Below, in pieces: positions 32,411 through 43,961 of a stretch of DNA of 64,000 nt. The DNA is from Fasciola hepatica (taxonomy: Eukaryota; Platyhelminthes; Trematoda; Plagiorchiida; Fasciolidae), in contig CANUEZ040000014.1 in the NCBI GenBank assembly GCA_948099385.1, positions 2,976,001 to 3,040,000 on the forward strand, in the 5' to 3' direction. The notes below the pieces were generated by a model that was given only the letters and a program-made list of their open reading frames with translations, had not been told where the DNA came from and searched no databases. The translations under genes and the position numbers were made by a program. Within the stretch, counting starts at the first letter, position 1. Each line of letters begins with the position of its first letter.

Positions 32411-32876
32411 TTAATTTTGGCTTTTTACTCGATAGTATCGGAAGGCGGTAACAAAGGCCTGAGCACAAAGGTTTAAAGCCATCGGCCGAATCAAAAAAAG
32501 CTGGCAAAGTATGATGGGTTTGAGAGCTGCCTTCTTGTCACTTCTAGTGTGAAAGCGGTAGGTGTTGGTAAAGCTGTTAAGGTGGCCTATTCCCAATTGT
32601 CTAGAAGCAAATCAAATCGACCTCTAATCAGGAAGTAAGTCGGCCCGGGAATAGGGACATCGATGGAGCGGTATTCAAAGAGTCGTTTATTTTACCGGTG
32701 CAGCATCTAAATAAGCCCCATGCGTGGGTATAAAATCCAGCACAAATGCCCACTTGACTGTAGTCCGTCTCAGGCTGATGTGGGGACAAAAAAGAGAGTG
32801 GCCAAGGCTCAGGCCCAACCGAGTAGTAGAAGTTCGGTGGCAGTTTTACGGCACTTGCCCAATCTAAACAAACCAA
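32411..32876 (-). pseudogene. LINE-D ORF1 remnant
   Basis: A frame at 32876-32628 has WGLFRCCTGKINDSLNTAPSM, which matches the spacing of LGLVETEIYKRIANAKSA in LINE-2 ORF1. A second frame (32596-32411) ends in ALNLCAQAFVTAFRYYRV, like FADEIAAREFVNSRQIIV. The match is weak, but the order and distance are right. The frame is broken, with no product expected. Confidence 0.45.
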
Positions 32877-33150
32877 AGGTAAAATGGCCGACCTCGACCG
32901 GGCAGGAGCGACGAGTGCATAAGTGAAACAAACAGAGACGAAATGAAGGTGAGCCTAACACCTATGAATTCTTTCTGACGAATATAACTTGAACCATGGA
33001 AGTTGTAATGCCGTGTTCCAGCTGCCGCAACTCTCCCCTGTGGTAGAAGCTTTGGAGGAGAGTAGTAAATGTACACTCGCATATGGCAAATAAACGTCAG
33101 AAGATATTGATGCATCGCACTGCTTTATCAATAATCTTAGCCGACCCAGG

Positions 33151-33879
33151 AAATAAGCTTGACAGGGCTGGGTTCCGACCCGTCATCGAATTCCATAATT
33201 GAATGTTTAGGTGTGCTGAGGATGACTTGTGCAGCGGTCAACCTTTTGCACGCTTCTCAGTGGATGCCGTAGGCCCCACAAAGCCTTCGCTTGATATCAA
33301 GTTGGCATATGGGGCCCCATGGGTTATCCATACATTTTGGACAGTATTTCTATCACCCGGTGAAGTCGGATTGATAAGGCAGATTACAATCATTAACATG
33401 GATTATTTTAGGTAAGCACCGTAAGCTCCCAAATGTGGCCGAAAAGGGGACGGCAGATGAAGTTTGCGACGGAAAGTGTCAACTAAACTAGATGTTCGAC
33501 TTATCTTTCCGTTCCCACTCCTCTCACTTCCGTCATACCGGTGGTCAAACGTTATTCAGAAGACACAAACGGCCAATAATTCTAGTAAATGCGAAATCAA
33601 TAAGCCTCGCTATTACCAGCGGGTTATAATTTCAGTAACCCCCACCAGAAAACATCGTAGGAAGATGAAGCTAGTCTCCCGTTGCAAGCTGATCAACTTA
33701 AGTTGCCCAAAACCCACCACTGGTTTCGGTGCTTTTCATGAGTTCTGGAGCACATACGTACCGGCACTACCGTTGCGCTACTGAAACTGCAGCATACTTC
33801 AATCATCTGGGTGTGAGAATACTCCAACACCCGCAATAAAAAATGACGATAATCATGGTAAATAATAAATGCTTTACTG
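33151..33879 (+). other. Unassigned DNA
   Basis: Two plus-strand frames (33203-33415 and 33464-33784) have no recognisable domain or repeat partner in the window. It may be LINE-D 5' UTR or part of the adjacent BEL remnant. Confidence 0.35.
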
Positions 33880-35347
33880 GAAAGTGTGTGTTGTCCAGAT
33901 GGCGGCGCTCTCTAGCAAACGCAAGTCACTTACATGTTGCCTCAATTGCTCCTTTGTAGTACCAACTATTACCATTCGAACTAAACCATCAAGGCCCGGA
34001 CATGTCTCTATCACAGGTCCCAGGGGCTGATTGTTCTCACGGGAGCCGTCCGTTAATAAAATAACGAGTCAACTCAGATTCAATTTATCTTTTACTTCCG
34101 GCCAGTCTTTCTGCCCTTGCAGAGATGCAATCTATCCCAAGCTGTACCCTTTCCCATAGGGCATTAGCTAAATTCAGAACCCTTACAGTTTCCTGCTCCA
34201 TATATTAGCGCATAAGTCTGGTGGTTTCAAAACATATCCTTGCTCTGCCACTTGAATCCAACTTGAATCTCCTTCACAACAACGTGGTGGTACTGGTCAC
34301 CAATAAAAGCTTCTTGTGAGTTATTCTGGATCTCATTCCAATTACTGAAACTTCAGCTTCCCTCAACTCTGCATATTGGAAATGATGAAACTAACTCATA
34401 GTGGCACAAATCACCTCAATCAACGATTTACCGAACTCCCGTCGATGAAGTCGCCGTTCTATTTTTCGCCATGCTTTTCGCGACATCTTCAGCCACGCAA
34501 TTATCAGCACACCCAGAGGGTTCCGCAAAACAAATAAGTTTTTACTTACCTGGCACATTATCTTTTTCCCTCCCTTTGTATCCACTGGGTTATGAACCAC
34601 AGTTACTCACACATCACTCAACAAGCCACCTGCAAATATTCTCCATTTAAATTTCTTTAGCCCCGTATCTTATCTAACATCCATCAATCTGTCCATTCAG
34701 TGTTTTACTAACTGGCTTTATTAATACCCTCCCCCAGCCAGAGTGTTTTCGCCTAGCTTGCCTCAGATGTTATTTACTCAGATGCCGCGTTATTGATCCG
34801 CATCAATTCGTTGCACATTCTCTTTGATAGAACACGTTTCCCCTTGTAAACTATAGCTTCATTTTCCTAATATAGATCCTTCCGGTCCCCATGCATTTCC
34901 TTGGTCACTATCATGATGTGACATGATCCATGAATCCGGCTCATCTTGATTCGGCCAAATATCCCCTCTGGAAATATTCTCCAATCCTAACTAACACTTC
35001 AGCTGTTTTCGCCAATTATTCCCGACTTATGAACATATTTTGGGAGCTCAGACAATCATACAAGGGTTCCGACGTTTGATAATTCCGCGCATTCTGGCCA
35101 CCCAGCCCCTGACGAGCACCCTTCGGTACTGCCTACCTTGAGCTCATCGACCACCGTGCTCGCCTTCGATACGTATAAGTATCACCGTAAATGCAGTGCC
35201 AGTGTTCAACCTTGAGTTACGCCATGGCGAGATGTTTGTAGATTTCGCCCATTTTTAATTTTAGTTGTTCTAGGAGTATTTCACCTGAGACCTAGTTAAA
35301 ATCTTTCGTCGTTGCCACATTTGGGAAGCACTTTCTTCATCCGAAAC
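33880..35347 (-). mobile_element. BEL/Pao remnant: integrase and C-terminal domain
   Basis: On the minus strand, going from high to low coordinates: RVLSKRMCNELMRINNA near 34820; a frame at 34600-34391 with LRNPLGVLIIAWLKMSRKAWRKI, where BEL-1 has PPKASHRGGIWERMIRSARWIL; then near 34050-33910 NNQPLGPVIETCPGLDGLVRMV ending in LRLLE, the equivalent of the BEL-1 tail LGVVTETIKSTDGMIRTV...INLLES. Catalytic residues are lost and stops are frequent. No LTR was recognised. LINE-A right copy begins at its edge. Confidence 0.6.
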
Positions 35348-35497
35348 ACTAGTCCCCTCATAATTCGTGTGGGCTACCCTGAGTTAGCTACAGAAAACAA
35401 CAGCAGTAGCTGTAATTACCCGCACTTCGGTTGTCTACCCGTTAGTCCTCATCTTAAACCATATAGCCTAACACTAATTTGTTGTAGAATGAAATGA

Positions 35498-36153
35498 CAA
35501 GGTCAACAAGCAAATGTTCTCAATCAGTGGCTTCTCGCTCTACAGTTAACCAGAAACCCGAACGAACTGAGCACAAAGAAACCCCAATATGATAGAAATA
35601 TTTGGGGAGTCCACCAGGAAGGCCAGTGTCATAGAAAGTAACTTGACGGACATGTCCACCCAGATGACATCATCTGATAGACTATTATCAAAACTAACAC
35701 CACCAACCTACATTTTTGAGCACACGGCACTCCCTGGTCCCCAGAACATAACAACGGCTAGTCAGTTACTTGAATCAGTAACATCAGAAATCCTGCAACG
35801 GCTGCAGAATGCAAAACCTCCAGTTGTCCTCAACAACCCTGATCGTTTAGACATTATAATGGTAAATCTACTATCATTCAAACCGCGGGGACGGTTAACT
35901 TTTCATGCTCCTGTGGAAGACTAAGAAAAAGGTCACGAGAGCACGCCTATCCCCTTCTATTCAAGTTTCCTGAGGACAAAATAGCTAGAGAATTCATCAC
36001 TACACAGCCCATAGTCATAAGTGCTTCGCAGTTTGAAGCAGTCAATGTACAAGTCGACAGGATGCCTCTGCAAAGAGAAGTGCTAATAACTGTGATCAGA
36101 AAATCCCCTCAAGCTGTTATTAAGATCCAGACGTCAATCTCTTCCCTACGCTC
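35498..36153 (+). pseudogene. LINE-A right copy, ORF1
   Basis: Frames at about 35490-35590, 35589-35924 and a shifted one to 36153 contain EILQRLQNAKPPVVLNNPDRL and then FKFPEDKIAREFITTQPIV and MPLQREVL. These are the same two blocks as in LINE-2 ORF1. The protein differs from the left copy at only two positions in the 111-codon part. One stop and one frameshift break it. An RNA-binding role is inferred from its place before the endonuclease. Confidence 0.6.
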
Positions 36154-36271
36154 TTAAACTAGGATCGACAAAACCCCTCACACTTCTACCCCTAGAAGAT
36201 CCACAGGGTTAGTTGACCTAGACGAATATCTCTCCACCTCCCCAAAGCTACCTCCGCTAAAACGACAACAT

Positions 36272-36505
36272 ATGTCAACAGCACCTACAGACTCATCCCA
36301 CGAGGGCCTCTGCATTGTTTCTCCAGCTCCGGGCGATCTTTCCCCGGGACATCAAGTTCTCAATGAAATTAAACCTGCAGCACTAATATCTATCCCCATA
36401 GGCCCCCGTTTAGAAACTACTGAAAAACCCAGGCGTGCCACTCGTATGCCTAGCATGTCGCAGACAATAAATGACCGTCCAGTAGAGGGGATCAAAGAAA
36501 GGTGA
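36272..36505 (+). pseudogene. LINE-A right copy, spacer reading frame
   Basis: 77 codons with the same protein as 14127-14360 on the left arm. Ser/Pro-rich with no motif. It lies between ORF1 and the endonuclease. Confidence 0.4.
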
Positions 36506-36639
36506 GTTGCTAACGCTAGGTCTTTGTGCGGGCAAGCTACACGGGATGCATGAACAATGGCAATGTTAGTTCCTACTCCAGGCTTAATTCGTTACCGATC
36601 AACTTCTCCCATCAGTGACCTCCTCGTATCTCTCAGCAC

Positions 36640-37868
36640 TTGAATCGAAATAGCACTTCCAAGGCGATGATACAACAACAATGGGACCCTACCCGTAGTA
36701 AAAATAGATGGTATGATGAGCGAACCGCGTTCATACCTAACTCCCGACCAATAAAACCCTCCTACCAGCCCAATCTCACACCATTTCCATCTCTCCTGCC
36801 TCTCCTTCCGCTAAACCATCGGAGCGCATCGCATATCCTCCCTTCTACCAGCGGATATCCAATTTCTAGCAGAAGTGTATATTTTTCCACACGTACCGTG
36901 AGCTCAACATGGCCCCATAACCTAGATATGCTTCATACGAACCGTTTCAACCAGCAGTACAGTAGCGAAATACCCAATACCCCGTCATTTGTTATTCCAT
37001 ATGCAGACCGAAGACATTCTGCAGAATTTGCGAATGATAACTTAAGGGGGCTTGCACCCTGCGCTGAGGATTCTTTTCAGGTTAGACGCTGCACTCAACG
37101 GACCGCAAGTACTGTTATCAATGAATACGCCGCAGGCACTCAAATTTTCATATTGTTGCTGGTCAATGCATTCTCTATCAGGAACGGAATCCAATACATA
37201 CGATCAGCTGCATTACCAAACGGTTACAACTTTATTTTGGCGGGGGAATCTTGGTTAACAGATTCCTATCTAGTAGGGAACGTTGAGGTACTTGGTCACG
37301 AATCCTTCAGCAAAGGCAGAACATATCAACATGATGGAGGCTGTCCAGTGTATCTAAAGGAAACTCTTAGTAAGATAAGCTTCCAGCATCTTATCCCGAA
37401 CGGCATTGTCGAATCTGTATGGTTGAACGTTCAAGTCGAAATCCAAGAACCGGTAGTCAATTGCGTATACCGCCCGCTCAGACCTAATTCTGACGGCTTC
37501 CTGCAAATTATCAAGGCACTCAGCTTAGAGATCTCCCATTAGGCCCCAAATTAATAGTGAGCAACCTTAATGCACCAGAAACATGCTGGACATCACTCAC
37601 AGCACCACACCACTTACTACCACTTTTGAATGCAATTCCCCTTGGAGGATGGAAGCAGCACGTCACGTCCCAAACCAGACGCGACCACACTCTTGACTTA
37701 ATCTTGTCACCAGGATTAACCCGGGTTATAACAACAGTTCAGAATAACCTACCCGGGAGTGAGCACGCAACTGTCCACCGCTGCTTCACAGCGCCCACAA
37801 AATATAAAAAGCCCACGCCCTTGCATAGACATATCATAAGACTAACTGGAACATACTGTCTTCTCTGA
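36640..37868 (+). pseudogene. LINE-A right copy, endonuclease
   Basis: The 300-codon frame 36640-37542 has a Pro/Ser-rich N-terminal half, then NGYNFILAGESWL and VNCVYRPLRP. A frameshift near 37545 leads to 37557-37868 with SNLNAPETCW, DHTLDLILSPG and GSEHATV. The motif equivalent to GDFNAP has lost its aspartate, and SDH reads SEH, so nicking activity is unlikely. Only two residues differ from the left arm in the longer frame (R for P, S for G). Confidence 0.75.
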
Positions 37869-37899
37869 TTCGCAGCCAAGATTCTGACACCTTTGTTCC

Positions 37900-39790
37900 G
37901 GATGCAAATCCCCAGCCGGTGGCAGATCAACTCAACTCCAACTTAGAACAATGCATCAATCTAATAACCACTTCACAAGGATTGTCAATCCGTTCTTAAG
38001 GCAGCAAATTGTCTCGCCTTAACTTGAAGTTAATTAGACTCCAGTGCGTCTATCTTAAAACAAGGGACTTTTCACTGTTTGTACAGTGCAATCGTTTACC
38101 TGAAACGATAAAACTGTACTCCGGAAGCAAAATAATACAACAGAAACACAGGGTCTTACGTCATTCCGAGAAAGTCGAGATTCTTGCAAAACTGATGAAA
38201 TCGAGGAACCTCAAAACATCTTCCTCTATCTCTTCTATCTCTCAATAACACGTACCTCGACAAACCACTGGACATATCGGAAGCGCTTAACACGTTTTTC
38301 TCTCTTCCTTAACTAGTGACACAGCATCTTTTTTCTACAATTCACTAGTACCCTCATATGAGCCATCTTCTTCTGTAACATTCCTAACCTCCGGAATCGA
38401 ACCTTTAATTTCAAATATCAAAATGTCTTCCCACTCCGGATCGGACTCGCTACCATCAGCCATCTTTGAATTGGGCAGCCTTGACGCCCCAACTCTGTCA
38501 TCAGATTTGTTCATTTCGTCTATGCGGTTTAGTTAGTACCCCATACAGTGGGAAACTTCGGTTAATATCACAATTCATGAGAAGGAAACACGGGAGGACC
38601 CGGCCAACTACCGCCTTGTGAATCATACCCCAATAATATCTGGGATTATGAAAAACTTGACAAATGCTAAACCAACAGATTGCCTTCTAAAAATCACCTG
38701 TAAGTGAAGGTCAGCACGGTTTCCTAAAACATCGATCCTGCGCAACTTGTATGACTGGCTTTCTGAGCCTTATAACGATAGCTACCAATGGTGGCAAGGT
38801 AGAGATCTCGGTCTCTTTAGACAAATCTAAGGCCTTCGACCGGGTGACTCATACTCGCTTGTTATCAAAAGGTCCAGACATATGGCATTGCTGACCCACT
38901 ATGTGCCTGGCTAGAATCGTACTTGTCCTCGCGCAGTCAAGAAGCAAACGTTGATGGCAAAATTTTCTTACCTGGCCCTGTAACCAGCGGTGTGATCCAA
39001 GGTGGTGCACCGGGCCCGTAGTTGTCCCTCAAGTACATAAATGATATATTTACCGTGGTTCGCCGTGGAACTCCGTTTTCATTTTCTGACGATGTCAACC
39101 TGTTGTACACCTTCGGCCATGATTCATTGGGTAATACTAATGCGAAAATTTTGGAGGACTTACGAATGATCAATTCATGGTGTACCGATTGTGCACTGAA
39201 GCTCTCGGCGGACACAACCTGCACTCTCACACACAAGTTTCATGTCCCTCCCGAAAAGTTTATATAGGCGGTCAACCGATGGCCAACAAATCATCAGTAC
39301 GTGGCCTGGGCACAAATTATACCAGCCTATTCAACTTTTCGGAGCAAACAGTCACTCAAATTGCTAGGTTCCGCAGGTTAATAGGACTGGTTCACAAAAC
39401 ATTCCGTTTGCTTGAAAGTTAACTCAGTTTATATACAGCACAAGTTAGACCATTGCTAGAGTGTTGTTCAATAAATGGCTCTAACATGCACCAGATTGAT
39501 AGAACTGCCACGGGCAGTATTCAGCGAACCTTTACTAAACAAATTGTTGGCTATTTGTCCAGTCTCAACTATAAACAGCCCTGTGACCCGCTACATCTTG
39601 AACCTCTTTGGCTCAGAAGGATAAAGAACAGTTTGTCTTTCTTCCACTCACTAATGAAAAACGGATTCTGCCAAGCCTCCTCTGTGGTACCTGACCCATT
39701 AGGCTTAAGTTATTGGTTACGACACAGCAGGCATTCGGTCATTGTGCCTTCCTCGAAAACCAGCCTATGGCCCAATTTCTTTATTGTTAA
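37900..39790 (+). pseudogene. LINE-A right copy, reverse transcriptase
   Basis: RT blocks lie in several frames: SLDKSKAFDRVTHTR near 38815-38860, SFSDDVNLLY near 39080-39110 (FADD expected, so the catalytic triad is altered to FSDD), INSWCTDCALKLSADTT, RPLLECCSINGSN, and SIQRTFTKQIVGYLSSLNYK near 39515-39570. Stops occur between blocks, for example near 38003 and 39265. The part after 39137 does not match the left arm closely. No active enzyme can be expected. Confidence 0.75.
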
Positions 39791-40674
39791 ATAGCCACAA
39801 ATGTAGACACGCTGGTCTGAGTCAGGGGCCAGGAGACCTACGTACCACGCAAGTTTCCGTATCTCACTCAAGTCTCATTATTCTTTTGTTTACAACCTTC
39901 TGTTTGCAAAGTCAATCATCCACCAGGCTAGCACTCACTCAAAATGGCAACTATAGCCCCAGGTCTACAGCCTCTTTCCTGCCCGTCCTATTTACTAGTT
40001 TCTCCTTCGGAGGAAGCTAAGTCAAAATTATTATGCTTGAAGTGGCTGATCGAGGTAATTCAACCTCCAGTTATGGCGTCACGAATGCTAACTAACTAAC
40101 TACCCACATACTATCTTCCAGCTAATATGATTCCTCGTCTTCATGCAGACTTTCGATTTTTATTCTACAGAGCGGTTACTCCGAATCCAGTCTCAACCTC
40201 ATCTCTGAATCTCGTAGCTCTCACCCCCTTAAAGTTTACCTTTCAAATTTTCCTTTTTGTACCATGGTTCTAGCATAATTGTAATTAGCTTACTTATCGA
40301 CTGTCACTTCGGTGAATTTATTCTGTCATTTTCTGTAGTAATTTTTCACCTAAACAACATTTACTTAATATGGCAACTATAACCCTGGGACTAGAGCTTC
40401 TTTCTTGTCAGCCCATACGCTTGATTCTCCGTTGGAGGTAACACAGCCCCAGTTCTTATCCCCTATCTACATCATACCAGATTCGTTTTACTCGGTCCAA
40501 CCGGGGCTCATTCCCCTTCCCCCAACTCGACCTGGCCTTTCAACCCAGAACCCTACCACGGCGACCGCCATTAGTTACCAAATCACCTTTGTCCTTCTCC
40601 ATTGTCCTCACCACTTTTGGCATTCCTGTCATCTCTTTTGCTCCTAGCCCGCATTCTTTAAAATTAATTCCAAT

Positions 40675-42595
40675 TTCTAGAAACTAGAAGTTTCTTTTCA
40701 TCACTGACCGTCGATCCCCAGCTGAAAGCATCTCAGACTGCGTTTTTCTTTTTTTCTTTCTCCAGACAATGACTGGAATATCTTTTCTTCGATGGCTCGG
40801 CATAGTACTTGGCCCACATTTCCTGCTAAAAATTCGATACCTGCCGTAATTTCGTCGTCTACCACATTGGCCCTACTCTCCAGGATCCATCGCGACCTGG
40901 TCGCAAGCTCCAGGACTATTCGATTTTTATAGCTGCGACAACTCAAATATCAATCGTGCGAAACGCGCCGGTGTGGGGCGCGGTCGGGTCCACCGCTTTG
41001 GCTGGGGCACGTCGGGGGCGCAGGAAGTCTGCAACGATGTGCGGGCGCAGCTGGGATGGTGGATCGCGCCCATCGTCACCAAAAACGGTTTTCGAGTTAG
41101 GTATCTAGTACACGGTCAGCCCCACCCACCAGCACCGGTTGCGGCAAAAACGCCATCTATACACCAGTAATGCTGCAAATGTGCCACTACCTCCCCCAGG
41201 TATCATCCATTTTTCACCTTACTCGTTTTCGTGTTCACCATCCTAATTTACCGCTTCCTTCACCCGGCAAAATCTGCTTTACTTAACAACATAATTATCG
41301 CGGGTTTAAAAGACTGTAACTGTACTCGGCTTACCACTCACCTGTCCCATCAGCAAACTTGACCAATCCCCAAGATAAAACTTGCCCCATTTTATCACAA
41401 TTACCGATATATTTGAAAAAGGTCGCACCTAATATTGCAACACTTTTTCGTCTCACAAGGTCCAAACAGTATATTTCACCAAGGAATGTTTGTCTTCGGA
41501 GCATCCGAACAGTCACTGTCCCTATCTGTCCTTCTGTTCGTCCACACGGCTGCAGCGTTGCAATATCCTCACCTAGCAATGATTCATGCCTTCCCCATAT
41601 ATTCACATCTGAGAGATATCTGTATCGCAGCGTTTTGATCTTTCGCCATCACATGATCCACCTTCTAAAAAGAATATCAACAGATAGTATTTTACCTGTC
41701 AATTAATTCACTGCTCAAATTCGCAAAAGTATATATCGGTTGTTTGGTGCTTTTTCATGTCCGGTATTCTATTTTGGTAAATCGTCTAAGAAAGTTTTGA
41801 TCCTTGCAACCCTCCAGTCATCACCTTCAGCTCTTAGATAACTATAATCGTTGCGTAAACTCTTGTCATTCAAATAATCATTTCCCTTGCAAACCATGTA
41901 TTTGCTACTATCATGGCTACGCACTACACATAGATCTGTAGCCCCAGTTCCCATTTCCATGTTAGTGTATCACATTCCACTTTTCTGAGAGTAAACAATC
42001 TGCTCAACGATTTCATTTTTACATCCGTCTACTTCTTTCACAATCACCTAGGTAACCTTTCTCTAAAAATGTGACCTCCACTGGGTATTTGACTGACTCA
42101 GCCGATATTCGGTCGTTAGAGGTTACAAAGGTAATCTTCGAAGGATTTTCCTTGTTCATTATCCGCAAGTTTATTCCTTTCGTCGTTTGATCTCCGATAC
42201 TCGACAGTTCCATACTCCCCGGAGCTCTGTGGCTGGTTCACATCTCACTTGGAAATTTCTTTTTCCTCAGAGTGAACAAAATTTCTGTCAACTCTATTTG
42301 ATTCTCTCGTTGCACAGCCCCTCGTTTTGCAATATTTGAGTGAGAGTCTGCCTCTTCCAACGGGCTCCACTCCGACTCAGCCAGCTTGCCCACCCGATCT
42401 TGAGTTCATATTTTCCCGGAGCTGCCATAAAGAGTATCTTAAATACTTTCTCGTATACTATATCTAGTGCACATACAAAAATCACTCTCTTGGAATTCGG
42501 ACTCTGCTTCCAACTGTACCGTTTGATCTTGCATTGCAGCATGATTTGGGGTCACTGGAAAACAATTTTATCATTATCATTACGCTACGAAACTG
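40675..42595 (+). repeat. Repeat R3, copy c
   Basis: It starts near CTAGAAACTAGAAG, has the block GACTGCGTTTTTCTT near 40737, the GC-rich module at 40960-41145, and the 3' end TTGCATTGCAGCATG...AAAACAATTTTATCATTATC at 42530-42590. The order and approximate spacing match copies a and b. There is no conserved ORF outside the module. It lies between LINE-A and repeat B. Confidence 0.7.
40960..41145 (+). repeat. GC-rich module of R3 copy c
   Basis: It reads GRGRVHRFGWGTSG, QEVCNDVRAQLG and PHPPAPVA in one frame, gap-free against copy a at about 60% identical residues. The function is unknown. Confidence 0.55.
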
Positions 42596-42599
42596 CCAC

Positions 42600-43595
42600 A
42601 GTCTCCGCCCGTTGATCCACCACAAATCGGCTCACTGGCCGTCGAGTAAAAAAACCACCATTGCCTGGTCTCTATTAAAAATATAACCATAACCTACTGC
42701 TGGAACACTCTCCAGACTTCCGCATTCCTGATCTCTTCCAGGTCTTACTGGTTACCTGGATAGCCATCTGCCAACTCGACGTTACTCCCGGATTACGGTA
42801 CAGAATAAAAGATTTGATCAGTCCGATGGGCCGTGGTTTAAACCTATACTCACGTCTGCAGACGCCACATGGAGTATCTTACATAGCTGACCGGTGATCA
42901 TAATCCTGTAATCAGAGTGACAATCCATCATGATAGTCTCATCGGACCGTGGAGTTGACTTCTAACACCAATCATCACCCCACACCCTCTCAACATCTAC
43001 TGCCCGTACTCCACATGAACAGTTCAATTCGCTCTGCGTTGCGGTGCCGGAATCTAGCCCTCGCCGTTAAGTTCCCAACCTACTCACCCGTTCCGCCAAC
43101 CCAGCCCCTTTTTGCCTACTACCCTCACCATTCACTGCCTGCCATCAACTGCAACCAAGATCTTCACGGAGCAAGATGCCGGCCACCTATAGTCAATCAG
43201 TACCTGATTATTTATTCTCTCATCTCGTATACGGAAACTTTTATCCTTGAACTCTCCTAAATTTTGCTGTTCATTCGAGTCCGGGCTTCTCCAAGTCACG
43301 TGACAGCGGTACGGCTATCTTCTCCCCTCCTCCTCATCTCTGCATATTTGCTTGGTCGCGCCAGCAGCTTCGGTCCCCAGTAGACTATTTCTTCGACGGC
43401 TCCTCTTTGAAAGTCTCCGTTCTGCGTACTTACACTGCATCCCTGGTAAAGTTTTTTACCTTCGTGCGACTTTCCATGTGGCACAGCAGTTGCCCATGCA
43501 AAAAGGTAAATCTTGGTATCAGATCCGTCTCATTTGCATTCTTATCATAGGCTCCCACATCAACTAGTTATCCTATGTTGGATCAACATTGCTGT
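42600..43595 (+). repeat. Repeat B, right copy
   Basis: Inverted relative to 16035-17030 and about 97-98% identical. The Pro-rich 103-codon frame (42949-43260) differs at three residues from the left copy. It is an independent duplicate: its symmetry axis differs from that of the LINE-A arms by about 4.5 kb. Confidence 0.7.
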
Positions 43596-43961
43596 AAGCG
43601 AAGTCTCTTCGACCGTCAAATTTGACCCTTTCGACTGAATTCAACTCAGATTCGTACGACCTAATTGCTTTCAGCTTTTCTAGGGTGCTTCTTCTCGGTG
43701 TGGCTTACTTCGCGTTTCAAACAAATTTTGAAAGACTTTCACTGATAGACGTATTAATCCGAATTACTGTTCTATCATCGGTACAACGTTAATGAACACT
43801 GAATAACCAAAACATACAGCCAAATTTTTAACGGAGCGAGACACAGATCGTGTACAGTCAGATTTATTGTCAAACCAGGCGACGGCGTCATATGTTCATT
43901 TAAACAAATGCAGGTCATTGTCAGAAAGAGGAAAACGGATAAGACAGTTTAAATCACATGA
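43596..43961 (+). other. Unassigned DNA left of the Penelope-like element
   Basis: AT-rich, with no motif-bearing ORF. The last bases before the element are AAATCACATG. AAATCAATGTGAC occurs just right of the element, so a degraded target duplication is possible but unproven. Confidence 0.4.

Larger units (their letters stand above)
30233..33150 (-). mobile_element. LINE-D, piece 3 (endonuclease, linker, ORF1)
   Basis: This continues LINE-D beyond BEL-1. Directly right of the target site the minus strand reads LKEARNP, the partner of LLKSRNQ in LINE-2, followed across the BEL-1 site by the EEIAGAFNIFF block. Endonuclease traces are DHKAV near 30690 and NCDLILITETW near 31190-31220. The Pro/Ser-rich linker spans 31299-32221 and ORF1 traces span 32411-32876. 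The copy is heavily mutated. The 5' limit is approximate. Confidence 0.65.
35348..39137 (+). repeat. 3.79-kb near-identical inverted repeat, right arm
   Basis: Partner of 11494-15284. It shares the same disrupted ORFs and the same ORF ends, so the source was already broken before the copying event. Private differences include FSDD here for FADD on the left, and a TAA near 38000. Confidence 0.85.
35348..40650 (+). mobile_element. LINE-A, right copy (plus strand)
   Basis: Same layout as the left copy: leader from ACTAGTCCCC, ORF1, endonuclease, RT and long 3' UTR. The first 3.79 kb is nearly identical to the left copy, while the RT thumb and 3' UTR (39138-40650) are a related but clearly different lineage. 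The 3' UTR holds repeated units starting ATGGCAACTATA near 39944 and 40371. The 3' end is set where R3 copy c begins and is approximate. Confidence 0.8.

Noticed and set aside
11000..43600. A single large inverted duplication covering LINE-A and repeat B
   Set aside because: The coordinate sums of paired points differ (about 50632 for LINE-A, about 59635 for B) and the order is A then B on both sides, so the two pairs are separate events.
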